A DNA stretch of 64,000 nt, taken from NCBI RefSeq assembly GCF_036898095.1, contig NC_090766.1, positions 31,390,472 to 31,454,471 of the forward strand, read 5' to 3'. The position numbers and the translations under genes are program-made. Of the stretch, positions 14,285 through 25,321 are shown piece after piece. Source of the DNA: Palaemon carinicauda. Lineage: Eukaryota > Arthropoda > Malacostraca > Decapoda > Palaemonidae. The notes below the pieces were generated by a model, which saw only the letters and a list, made by a program, of their open reading frames with translations, did no database searches and had not been told where the DNA came from. Positions within the stretch are counted from its first letter, which is position 1. Each line of letters opens with the position of its first letter.

Positions 14285-14720
14285 TTCATAGAATTAATCA
14301 GAACAGCATGCTACTCCACTTTTGTCTTGATGATTTTTACCTTTGAAAGAACTCTTTCACATTTTACGTGAATGAAAGATTTACTTTATAAACTATGTAG
14401 ATTACAAGTATAGAAATGAGATGCAGTAAAGGTTATATTTGATTCATCCATTTCTCCACTATTAATCAAATGGAATTTTAGATTCAAGACAGCAAACAGT
14501 TGAATATCTCATCAACAGGTTCAAATGATGTGCATAGCATAGCAATACGATAAAAAAAGAAAACTTTGGTGCATCATTTTATTCAGTGTTTGTAGATCAA
14601 CACATTTTCCAGACATATTGGCTGCTCCATCGTACTACTGTCAAATTATATTTTTAGAATCCAGACCTACAGTAGTCCGTACAATATTTTGGTAACCATT
14701 TTAAGCAGACCTGTACTTGA
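14285..14720 (-). pseudogene. hAT-family transposase relic
   Basis: Minus-strand translation contains 'YDGAANMSGK' near 14,635-14,605. This is the signature of hAT transposases of the DUF4371/ZMYM-like group, where the Asp belongs to the RNase-H-like core. Near 14,385-14,310 it contains 'ERVLSKVKIIKTKVESSM', matching the C-terminal hAT dimerisation region (consensus ERxFSxLKxIKxxLRS). Stop codons interrupt both sides, and the spacing between motifs is far shorter than in a full hAT transposase, so this is an internally deleted copy. Confidence 0.7.
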
Positions 14721-14769
14721 TGATGTAGAATCACACATGATAATGAATTTTTCTTTTACTTTACTTTGA

Positions 14770-15075
14770 TGGCTGCTTTTCCGGTCCCATACAACAGGGG
14801 AACCCCAGTCTCTACAAGACCTCCACTGTCGCTTTACCTTGTTCGTTCAGAGTATTTATCGTTTCAGATCATATATTGTTCATTTACTGATAAATCGTCA
14901 CTGTCAAAAGACTCTTGAAATAAGAAAGTCTTCAGTTTCCTCTTGAAAGCCTTAATGTCTTCAATCATTCGAATGTTTCCTGGGAGCTTATTATATAGTC
15001 TCGGGGCCGCATATTTAAAGGCTCTGGAGCCTACAGTAGACATATATCTAGGTTCCAATAGTTTAACGCTCTATC
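14770..15075 (-). pseudogene. LINE reverse transcriptase C-terminus
   Basis: The frame 14,864-15,058 (-) encodes a 64-residue stretch with 'RAFKYAAPRLYNKLP' and 'FKRKLKTFLF'. This pattern is the extreme C-terminus of many CR1/Jockey/RTE-like proteins. No catalytic motif is present. The sequence differs from the 60-kb LINE C-terminus, so it represents another family. Confidence 0.65.
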
Positions 15076-16859
<1,784 letters not shown>

Positions 16860-17690
16860 AACCTTACAGAAATTTTATCAAAAAGAGTTAGATGAAAAAG
16901 AAAAACCAAATACTTAGAAGAGGTCAAGGACAAAAATGATTGAAAAGAAAACAAGACCAATGGTAAATGACCTAAGACCTATAACTCAATTAAATATTTC
17001 ATATAACATAGTCATGATGATGGTGAAAGGGGAAATAGAAAATCTCATAAGAATGAATAAGAAAGGAAATGAGTGATAAGCAGGATTTACAGGAGGAGTT
17101 AGAATAGAACATTATTTTACTACAGCACTGTGTAGAAGAGGGTTATAAAAAAAGGGAACCCCTTATAGTAACTGCAATAGATTTTAGTAAAGCCTTCGAC
17201 TCTGTTAATAGGGAGGTATTGATAGAAGTTTAGAAAAAATACAGAATCAACACCAAAATTACAAATGCAATTGGAAAAATTTACCAAAAAGATAAAAGGC
17301 ATTGACTTGGGGGAAGGTATAGAACAAGATATGGAGGTTACGAGTGAAATAAAAACAGGGTTACTCTGAATCGATTTCTTTTTTCAAGCTAATTACATAT
17401 ATAGATAATAAGAAGATAGAGACAAAATTATTATTCTATGCAGGCAATGCCTTGGTGATTGCGAAAAATATAGATAATGCAACATTTAGTATAAACTGGT
17501 AAAATATGGGTTAAAAAATAAAGAAAATTGTAATGTTATGATATACAACGTGAAAGAAAAACCAGATTACATAGAGAAAATCAAAGTATTACACAATTTA
17601 ACATACTTGGGAACTAAACTAGACAGTAATAGCAATATATTTAAGACCAAAATGAATAATGATAGAAAAGCCCTTTTCATTCGATATTTT
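16860..17690 (+). pseudogene. RTE-like LINE reverse transcriptase relic
   Basis: Plus-strand frames give 'AIDFSKAFDSVNRE' at about 17,165-17,210, the RT palm motif that carries the first catalytic Asp, followed by a segment ending in '...SEIKTG' near 17,355. The FADD-type box region near 17,430 is altered to 'FYAGNALVIA'. A downstream piece, 'LTYLGTKLDSNSNIFKT' (17,600-17,650), matches the usual post-RT region. Internal stops and frame changes show it is dead. It ends close to the BEL/Pao fragment. Confidence 0.75.
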
Positions 17691-17774
17691 GCAGATTTGG
17701 CCTTAGCTGAGTGCGGTTGGTCCCCCATTGAAGGATCGCCTTGTTGAGGTACCGCAGCTAGGAGCTAAGAAGAA

Positions 17775-18606
17775 ATGCACACCAGTTTCTTCAGAGGTAG
17801 AGTTGGAACCTTCACCAAGGAGTCCCGTAGGTTCTACGCCCTAATGGGTAGCATTGGCACAGGGATGTCAGTTGTGCCGATGAGGAGTAGATCAAGGGAA
17901 GGAAGAGAGGTTGTGACAAGGGCTTTCTTGGACAATGGGAGTTCTACATGCTTTGTCTCGGAAGCCTTAATGCATACCCTATGCTGCACTGAAAGGCAGG
18001 ACGTTAAGGTGAATGTTGAAACCATCAACAAAACGGGGTAAATTGCATGTTGCCTAGTCTCGGGATTGTCAGTATTGAACTATGAGGATAAGACTTGCAT
18101 TATACTCCCTCCGGTGTTAAGCACCTCTCATACCAATTGAGGAGTGTGATATGATCAGGGCTGAAGTTCTAGAACACTGGCCACATTTGCGAAAAATTGA
18201 CATCCCAAATGTAGATGTTGTGGGGGGGCCATTGATTGGGAGCACTGTTCCTCACTTACTCGAGCCGAGGGAAGTTATTAACTCAACACGCTTCCATGAA
18301 CCACATGCCTTACGAACATAATTGGGCTGAGTAGTATGTGGGGCAAAGGACAAAGGGTATCAATAGCACATAAATAGGATCCAAGTAGCAAGCAAGCGTC
18401 TGGAGTTAGAGCGCATGCTGCTTGAAAATTATTATCGCGACTATGACGATGTGGCATCTCCCAAAATGGAAATGTCTGCCGAGGATAGGAAATGGCCAGA
18501 GACAATAAAGAAGGGGGTTAGAACTGTAGAGGGAAGTTACGAGGTGCCATTGCCTCTGCATGACAATCTTGGACCCTTGCCAGAAATAAGACATTCTATT
18601 TCTGAA
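17775..18606 (+). pseudogene. BEL/Pao retrotransposon protease region, broken
   Basis: The frame 17,775-18,041 encodes 'TRAFLDNGSSTCFVSE' (residues about 49-64), the DUF1758 aspartyl-protease-like signature of BEL/Pao polyproteins, followed by 'VNVETINKTG'. Further on, in shifted frames, come 'GGPLIGSTVPHLLEP', a '...LG*VVWG' stretch (18,175-18,350) and 'MSAEDRKWPETIKKGVRTVEGSYEVPLP' compressed into 18,470-18,570, matching the segment that precedes the Pao RT. No RT follows, because the sequence changes to LINE ORF1 material near 18,610. A second BEL/Pao piece lies at 20,690-21,174 on the other strand. Confidence 0.8.
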
Positions 18607-18609
18607 TAA

Positions 18610-19700
18610 AGTTACTGCCACAGTTCGAAACATCCAGACTCCCACCGAATTAGAGCTCCAAAAGGATGAGAAGACACCTCTTCCCAAGTTCAAACTTCTG
18701 GCACAAGACTGCACCACCTCCTATGCTGCTGTTACCACCATAGCAGCCAAGTCTAACATCCAGATGACAGCCAGACAAAACAGCAAAGGAGAACTCATCA
18801 TCTCCCCAATTGAACAGAAGAGTGCCCGCCTACTGCAGGAAGAAGCCTCATTGGAGCTTCTAGATCCAGCCACCAAACAAAGTAAGGCAATCGTTGTTTT
18901 ATATCCAGTGGACATGCCTCTCACCTTACTCGTCTCTGCAGCAACATCTCCAGTGTTGAAAGAGTCAAAAACAGGTATGAGGCGCCCACCAACAAGATCA
19001 TCGCCACCTTCTTCGGACCAATGCCACCAGTTTTTGACCTAGACATATGGGGAACCTTGCCCATCCAGGACTACACACCCAAACCCCTGCGATGTCATCG
19101 TTGCTAATTGTACGGCCACCACTGCAAGGGGTCTGTAGTGAACGCCACGACACCCAGCTCTGCATTGACGCACACAAAGAAGGCCGGGGGACTCAGCCCA
19201 GGTGTCCCAACTGTTCCCGGTCCCACAACGCTTGGAACAAGAGATGTGCCGAATGCCTTCAGAGGATTGTTGCAATGAAGAACACCTCACAGCCAAGACC
19301 ATCAAAGCCATCTCAGAAGGAGCTGCTACCGCCCAGAACCCAGGGAGCTCCTCACTGGAGAGCTCATCAACAGCAACAACCTTACCTCTTCCACGTGCTG
19401 GAGTTGGTGCTGGGCAACTGGCGCCAGACCCAGCACCATCATGCTTTCCTAAACCTCTTCCTTTCCAACCTACCCAGAACCTCACCCAGCAAATGGAATC
19501 CCTTTCCTTAGAGAAACTAATTTCCCTGGTCATCCAACTCCTTTTCAAAATCCTAACCCTTTCCTTAGCCCCAAAATCATTTAATCACCCTCCCAACCCT
19601 CTAGTAGGGATAGGCTTCTATGCTTAGAACTAAATCTTTTCTCTCCTACTCAAATTAATTATCTCTTCTCCCAGTCTCTTCTACTCACTGGGACTCCCTG
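18610..19700 (+). pseudogene. LINE ORF1 (gag-like, zinc knuckle) relic
   Basis: The frame 18,764-19,042 encodes a leading region ('SPIEQKSARLLQEEASLELL'), followed in another frame by 'NKIIATFFGPMPPVFDLDIW' and 'YTPKPLRCHRC' with 'YGHHCKG' (about 19,070-19,135). This resembles the CCHC zinc-knuckle region of non-LTR ORF1 proteins, which bind element RNA. A Cys/His-poor, Pro/Ser-rich tail follows to about 19,627. Frameshifts near 19,040, 19,110 and 19,260 break it. Non-LTR rather than LTR gag is chosen from the Tyr-x-Pro-x-Pro-x-Arg-Cys context; that choice is moderate. Confidence 0.6.
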
Positions 19701-19974
19701 CTATACCACTATTCTCTGCTACTAAAATCTTTCATTTCAGTTCCAGATTGAGAGCTTAAGAGCCGAGCCAAAACCATTAAGCTCTTGGGTTGAGCAAATC
19801 ATGCTGCTCTTCTGAGCAGCACACCTATAAATATCTTAAATGACTTGGGGTCCAGGCATCTTGTCAAAGGACCTCTGGCCGTACTAAAGTCTGGACAATT
19901 CACCTCCGGGCTACACGTGTGCAAGAGCCTGTGTCTGTCAGCAAGGTCAGGCAATCTACAAAAACGAAAAATAT

Positions 19975-20690
19975 GATATAATATATATTTATATATATGT
20001 CACTTTCAGGTAGGTCTCTTACGGAATTCCAGTCTAGCATTATATCATTGTCTAGTGACATCATTAATGCTACAACACATACATTCTCATCGTCCTCCCC
20101 CTTTTCATTATCACTTACACTTATCAGGCTCCTAATCTTCAGAGTATCAGCTGTTGAATTTTTCTTTCCAGGGATATATTTCATAATGTAACTATACCAT
20201 ATTTTTTTTTAACCTAAGCAAACAACGATTTGCATTATCCTTCAACTCTCTATATCTAAACTCAGACCTGAGGACGGTGATCAGTAACAAAGATAATATT
20301 GGGAAATCCAAGTAGAAACAACTTTGCTTTCTGAAAACACCATACCACAGCAGCAGCTACTCCTTCAACTACTGCATAACCGGTTTCTGCTGAAGTTAAA
20401 TGTCTGCTTCCACACAAGGCTAGCTCCCATCCCCTTATGCAACAAAATGGGGAATTTCTTCTTCACAATTTTAATATTACTGCAATATTAAGACTCCCAT
20501 TTCATCACTGAAAACACCATACCACAGCAGCAGCTACTCCTTCAACTACTGCATAACCGGCTTCTGCTGAAGTTAAATGTCTGCTTCCACACAAGGCTAG
20601 CTCCCATCCCCTTTTGCAACAAAATGGGGAATTTCTTCTTCACAATTTTAATATTACTGCAATATTAAGACTCCCATTTCATCACGGGAC
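19975..20690 (-). pseudogene. Ty3/Gypsy RNase H relic with tandem duplication
   Basis: On the minus strand, 'NIIFVTDHRP' near 20,305-20,270 is the RNase H segment with the catalytic Asp (V-T-D-H). It is preceded by 'RYAVVEGVAAAVVW'-like sequence, and 'MKYIPGKKNSTADTL' (20,184-20,140) is the end of the RNase H domain, where S-R-L is expected after A-D-x-L. An acidic linker follows. The upstream part is duplicated in tandem (see the separate entry). Stops interrupt the frame. No LTRs were found. Confidence 0.7.
20331..20684. repeat. 177-bp direct tandem duplication
   Basis: The block starting 'ctgaaaacaccataccac' at 20,331 is repeated from 20,508, giving a 177-bp period. The copies differ at only about two to three positions ('ggtttctgc'/'ggcttctgc'; 'cccttatgc'/'ccctttTgc'), so the duplication is much younger than the RNase H relic that contains it. 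Confidence 0.9.
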
Positions 20691-21174
20691 CAATTAGTGG
20701 TTTGCCTAGACCTATCAAGATTGGGAAGCAACACCTTTGTTTAACTTTCCACCTGTCGAACCTGCTTTTGACTCTGAGAATTCCATCTTTATCTGGGTAA
20801 ACATTCAACTGTCTGACCAAATTAGGTATATCCTTAAGAAGTTTAGAATTGGATGCAAAATACTTCAAAACACTAGGAAACTGAATTTTTTGTTCTTTCA
20901 ATATGATCATCTTCAGAGCTTTCACATAAAATCCCGTATCATTAGATTCAATGGGAACCTTCAGTTTTCTAGCTGTAACTGTAGCTTTCCATTTGGCAAA
21001 ACACTGAGCAACCCTGGCATGCACTTTAACCATGAGAGAGAAACTAGAGTATCTGTTTGGAGAAACTAGATGCTCAGCAACGTCCTCCCTAAGGTCTGGT
21101 GCACAAACATTACTTAAAACATTCTCCTCTTTGAAGTCAAGGGTAGCCCTAGGGTTAGGAACTGTAACTCTCAA
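20690..21174 (-). pseudogene. BEL/Pao integrase zinc-domain region
   Basis: A 169-codon minus-strand frame. It includes 'DIPNLVRQLNVYPDKDGILRVKSRFDRWK' compressed within about residues 114-143, which is characteristic of the segment just before the H2C2 zinc finger of BEL/Pao integrases (consensus I-x-x-L-x-L-F-x-D-x-x-G-x-I-R-V-x-G-R). The expected His-His-Cys-Cys residues and the integrase core are absent downstream, so the piece is truncated at about 20,690. The frame itself is open, unlike most relics here. Confidence 0.7.
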
Positions 21175-21300
21175 AATATCTTGACTGACTATAGACTGGT
21201 GGATATCAGGTTGAGGTCCGGTAAAATAGTTTGTATTAAGTTACATAAAATGTCTTTATTTTTTCAAATACATCCTGTAGTATTTTATCCCATTACATAC

Positions 21301-22140
21301 ACAGGTTGGAAATCCTCGAGTCTTCTTTAAACATTATGCGAAGCAAGTGCACGAGCTAAAATACTTTGTGGTGGCGGCAGGTAGTGTTATAAAACCTGTC
21401 GTCTAGTGCTGCGATGAACAGTGAACTGTTTGAGACTTTACAGCTATGGGTGAAAAGGTGTTAACACCTTTCACTGTAATACTTTTTATTAATGGTTACC
21501 CTGGTGCCCCTGGGACTGTTCTTTATAGGTGTATAATCAAACCAATAACACTAGTGCCATGTGTACATTCGTAAGCAGTGTTTAAACTCATCCAACATCT
21601 ACAGTGAAATTATCTTAATAATTTTACAATAATTTCAAGTGGCCATGTTTTAATATATTTCTTTCTTTACAGGTGATAAATAATTATGTACCTTTAGAAT
21701 GTTGGTTGTAAAGGATATGATTCTATTTTAATACATTCGTTGTTATGTTTATGTTGTCTATACAAATAGATATAAAAAATGTATTCGCGTGTTATTCCCC
21801 CCATAAATAGCTGAATGAAACTAGCCAGAGTTTCTTAATTATTTTTTTTTCCTAAAAATAATGTAAAAACACTTGAATATGCTTATATGTGTGAATATAC
21901 TAATGGTGAATTAATTATGTTTGTTCCAACGTATACAAACCTCGCTTCTATAGTCAGAGTTGACAGTTTCCCTGCAGGGGGCAGGAAGCCCTAAGTTCGT
22001 TCCAAGCTCAGTGGATATGACATATATTTATGTGATCTGAGTGACCATATAGAAGCTGACTCAAGATTAAGGCACTTACACAAACCCACAGATATAGTAC
22101 TTTCAAGTAATTCTCTGGTAAGCTTCCGTCATGATGACAT
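21301..22140 (+). mobile_element. Type-B DIRS terminal fragment (+ orientation)
   Basis: Plus-strand translation of about 21,335-21,402 gives 'QVHELKYFVVAAGSVIKPVV' then a stop. This is nearly the same C-terminus as the tyrosine recombinase at 52,055-52,288, with the opposite orientation. The following ~740 nt match, in reverse complement, the sequences at 43,780-44,540 and 51,314-52,030 ('ggtgttaacacctttca', 'aaggtttgtatac'-like and 'cctgcaggggg' landmarks). It ends at the hairpin described at 22,125-22,217. Confidence 0.75.
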
Positions 22141-22217
22141 GGCTAAGCCCAAAAAATGGATTTTGAACAAAGCGAAAAATCTATTTTTGGGTGAGATAGC
22201 CATGTCGTCCTGATGGA
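22125..22217. repeat. Conserved 19-bp inverted repeat (DIRS terminus hairpin)
   Basis: The left arm 'tccgtcatgatgacatggc' (22,125-22,143) and right arm 'gccatgtcgtcctgatgga' (22,199-22,217) are imperfectly complementary, with a 55-nt spacer that contains 'gcgaaaaatctatttttggg'. The same arrangement lies at 43,685-43,779 and 51,219-51,313 with a 57-nt spacer. Confidence 0.85.
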
Positions 22218-22469
22218 CCTGCCCTCCTTTTCTAAGAAAAGGGGCATACATATGTAACAAACCCCCACCCGAAACTACTCTATCTGTAGACATCCATGCT
22301 TAATTGCAACAAGGAATGGGTTGCCATGCGTGGCCCTGTAGTAGTATGGGAAGGGGATCCACCAGTATAACAGGATCCTCAACCAATGGCTACTGTCTCC
22401 TGAAAGGGCGTAAGGTAGCTACAGTACCTGTTGACCTGCCACAATAGACCCTATAGAAAAGGTGTCTAG

Positions 22470-23480
22470 AGACCTACGTGTCACATCGCTCAAATGATGA
22501 GTGGTAAATGTAGATTAGCGTTTCCAGACCTCAGCTCTTAAGACTTGGGAGACTGAGAAATTTCTCTTGAACGCTAATAAGGCAGCCACTCCCCTAACTT
22601 CATGGGCTTTGGGTTGTGCTGCCTCTGGGTTTCCGTGAATGGCTCTTGTAATAACTTTCTTGAGCCAGAAAGAGATGGTGTTGCGAGAGATTCTCTTCTT
22701 TACCTTGTTGGTACTGAGGAAGAGATGACAAAGATGTGGTCTGAAAGGTCTGGTGCACTTCAGGTATTTCCTTAGCGCATTTCTGTATCCTGTGTTACCT
22801 TATTGAGGCTGGAAAACTGAAATTCTCGAAACCTCTCATCGGCAGATGAAGGATTCTGAGTTTTAGCCACAAAGCCGGGCATGAAGTTGAGAGACTTCCC
22901 CTCATCCTCTAGAATGGGTGACGTCATAAGACAGACCATGTAGTTCACTGACCCTTTTAGCCGAGGCCAGAGCTACTAGGAAGACAGACTTAAGGGTCAG
23001 AGAGTAGTCTGAGGTCCTATTTAAGGGCTCATGGGGTGGACCCTTCAAGGAACGTAAGACCAGGGACACATCCCAAGGTGGTGGTCTAATCTCCACTGGG
23101 GGGCAAGATCTCTCAAAACTTCAAATCAATAAGGTGATATCTTCTGAAGTTGAAAGGTCAACCCCTCTCAGTCTACAGATGAGGTTCAAGGCTGAGCGAT
23201 AGCTCTTAATCGCCGAGATTGAGAGGAGCTTTTCCTCCCTGAAGTACAAAAGGAAGTCTGACACTAAAGAAAGAGAGGGATCAAGTGGAGACACGCCTCA
23301 CCCTCTACACCAAGCTGCAAACACTCTCCATCTTGCTTGGTAGAGGTTTGTGGAAGATTGGCGCAGGTGCCTGGACATGTGCTCAGCCACTTTCTCTGAA
23401 AGCCTCTGCGTCTGAGGAGTGACTGGACAACCTCCAGGCGTAAAGGTTCAGTAAGGGAATTCTCCCGTAGGGCACACCAC
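22470..23480 (-). pseudogene. DIRS A tyrosine recombinase
   Basis: The 64-codon frame 22,902-23,096 encodes 'PPPWDVSLVLRSLKGPP' and 'LVALASAKRVSELHGLS', the box I region with the catalytic Arg of the recombinase. In later frames come 'LFLSTNKVKKRISRNTISFW' (22,720-22,660) and 'HEVRGVAALLAF' (about 22,605-22,570, the H-x-x-R pair). A segment aligning with the terminal Tyr region follows at 22,500-22,440. The upstream core-binding part (23,450-23,110) is recognisable by similarity to element E at 30.9-31.2 kb. Stops and shifts between these blocks break it. The enzyme would act on the circular cDNA. Confidence 0.75.
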
Positions 23481-23487
23481 TGTGTGG

Positions 23488-24330
23488 CTACGTCAGCAGA
23501 AGGGGTTCTGGAGGAAGAAACCTTGGAACCTGAACCAGAAGGTAAAGAAGGTCTGCGTACCATTCTCTGCTTGGCCATGCTAGAGCTATTAGGGTTAGCT
23601 TGCAATTCCGGGAGGTTCTGAGATTGTTGATCACCCTTCTCAGCAGGCAAAAGGGTGGAAAGGCGTATGCATCCAGGTTGTCCCAAAACTGTTGAAGGGC
23701 ATCCTGGATTGCTGCCTGACGATCTGGAACTAGAGACCCGTAACGGGGAAGTTTCACATTCAGAGAAGTGGCAAACAGGTCTATTGTGAGGAAACCCCAC
23801 AAAGCTATTACTGCCTTCGCTATTCAAGGATCCAAAGACTAGACCATTTGCCACTCAACACTTGGTGATGCCTGCTTAGTTGATCCGCCACGATGTTTCT
23901 CCAACCCGGGATAAACCTGGCTGTGAGAGAAATGACGTGACCTTCCGCCCACTGGCAAATCTGTACCGCTAGCAGACAGAGGTCTCTTGCAAGAGTACCC
24001 CTTTGCTTGTTGATGTACAAGATGGCTATGGAGTTGTCGCTCATCAGCACCACCTCTCGTCCTTGTAGATCTACAAATTATTTTAGGCCTTTCCAGGCTG
24101 CAAACAATTCCAGGTGATTTATAAGGAGAGTTTGTTCTATCAGAGACCAGACTCCTGATGCTAACTTCGGACCTAGGTAGGAACCCAAGCTCCGTAGCAA
24201 CGCATCCGTAAAGAGTTTTAACTTCGGTTTGGGGCTTTGGAAGGGAATGCCCGCCTGGGTGTTCTCTCTGGCTGACCACCACTGAAGATCTTGTATCACC
24301 AGACCTGAAACCTCCACTGGCATGAATGGG
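23488..24330 (-). pseudogene. DIRS A RNase H and linker
   Basis: The frame 23,820-24,053 encodes 'SDNSIAILYINKQRGT' and 'LTARFIPGWRNIVADQLSRH' (compressed here), the RNase H segments with the catalytic Asp residues (D-N-S and A-D-x-L-S-R). The upstream frame 24,078-24,323 has 'LKLFTDALLRSLGSYLG', the first RNase H strand (T-D-A). The next frame, 23,488-23,802, encodes the DIRS-specific linker 'TIDLFATSLNVKLPRYGSL' and 'ALAWPSREWYADLL', which precedes the recombinase. Three frame changes separate these parts. Activity would remove RNA during element reverse transcription. Confidence 0.8.
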
Positions 24331-24377
24331 GAATCGTTCTATGGGGACCAATGGGTCTTCAGATGCCACTGGAGACT

Positions 24378-25300
24378 TCACATTCTTGATCTTTCGCCTG
24401 GAACTAGTTTTTCCAGGGAGGAAAGATGGCCCAGAAGACACTGCCACAAATTGGCTGGAGGAGGCAGTGGAGACAAGAGTTGGGCGATGGATTGTTCCAG
24501 TCTCAGAAGTCTGTCTTCTGAAGGGAACACCCTCCCTACCTGGGTGTTGATGGACATCCCCAGATAGTTCATGACTTGAGTTGGAATCAAACAAGACTTC
24601 TCTACGTTTATAAGGATCCCCAGACCCTTGCAAAGGTCGAGAAGCCTTCCCAGGTGATTCAGCGCTTGTTCCCTGGACGAGGCCAGAAGTAGCTAATCGT
24701 CCAGATACCTCAGCAGGCGTATCCCGTGCTTGTGTGCCCATGAGGAAACAAGTTCGAAAACCCTTCTAAACACCTGTGGGGCGATCAAGAGGCCGAAACA
24801 TAATACTTTCAACTTGAAGCTTTGACCCTGAACCATAAAGCGCAGGAATTTCCAAGTTGAGCAATGGGTTGTTACTTGGAAATATGTGCCTTCTAAGTCC
24901 ACAGATGCCATAAAGTCTCCTAGACACACCGCTTGGATCACAGAGGCTGCTGTCTCTATTTTGAATGGAGTCTGCTTCACAAACTGATTCAAGGTAGAGA
25001 GATCGATTACTTGTCTCCAACCCCCCCAGGCTTTCTCTGCCAGAAAGAGGCGACTGAAAAACCCGGGGAGGTGTTGGGGACCTGTTGGATGGCGCCCTTT
25101 AGAAGCATGCTCTGGATTTCCTGAGTTAGGGCTTGCTGTTTTCTGCGATTCCAAGGAACCTGGGAGGACGAGATCAGAGGAGGAATTAGAGGAGTTGGTG
25201 AGACTATGCGGTACCCCCAACGAAGCACCTTGTTGGCCCATTGCTTGGCCCCCATAATTTTCCACCTCCTCCAACTCCCCTGCAGGCACTCCCTATGCAC
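24378..25300 (-). pseudogene. DIRS A reverse transcriptase
   Basis: The region begins in the frame 25,007-25,300 with 'SSQVPWNRRKQQALTQEIQ' and 'MLLKGAIQQVP', then shifts to the frame 24,693-25,289 at 'GFFSRLFLAEKAWGGWRQVI'. It continues with 'DLSTLNQFV', 'FMASVDLEGTYFQV' (first catalytic Asp), 'LCFGLLIAPQVFRRVFE' and ends at 'LLRYLDD', the catalytic box, followed by a stop. The frame 24,378-24,590 carries the thumb-like 'NYLGMSINTQVGRVFPSE'. The family is DIRS by the FxVLCFGL-x-x-APQVF and YLDD context. A frameshift and a stop disable it. Confidence 0.82.
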
Positions 25301-25321
25301 TGAAAGGGGGGAACCAAGACC

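Noticed and set aside
19039..19548. 169-codon open frame on the minus strand
   Set aside because: Antisense to LINE ORF1 sequence; no recognisable domain and atypical composition.
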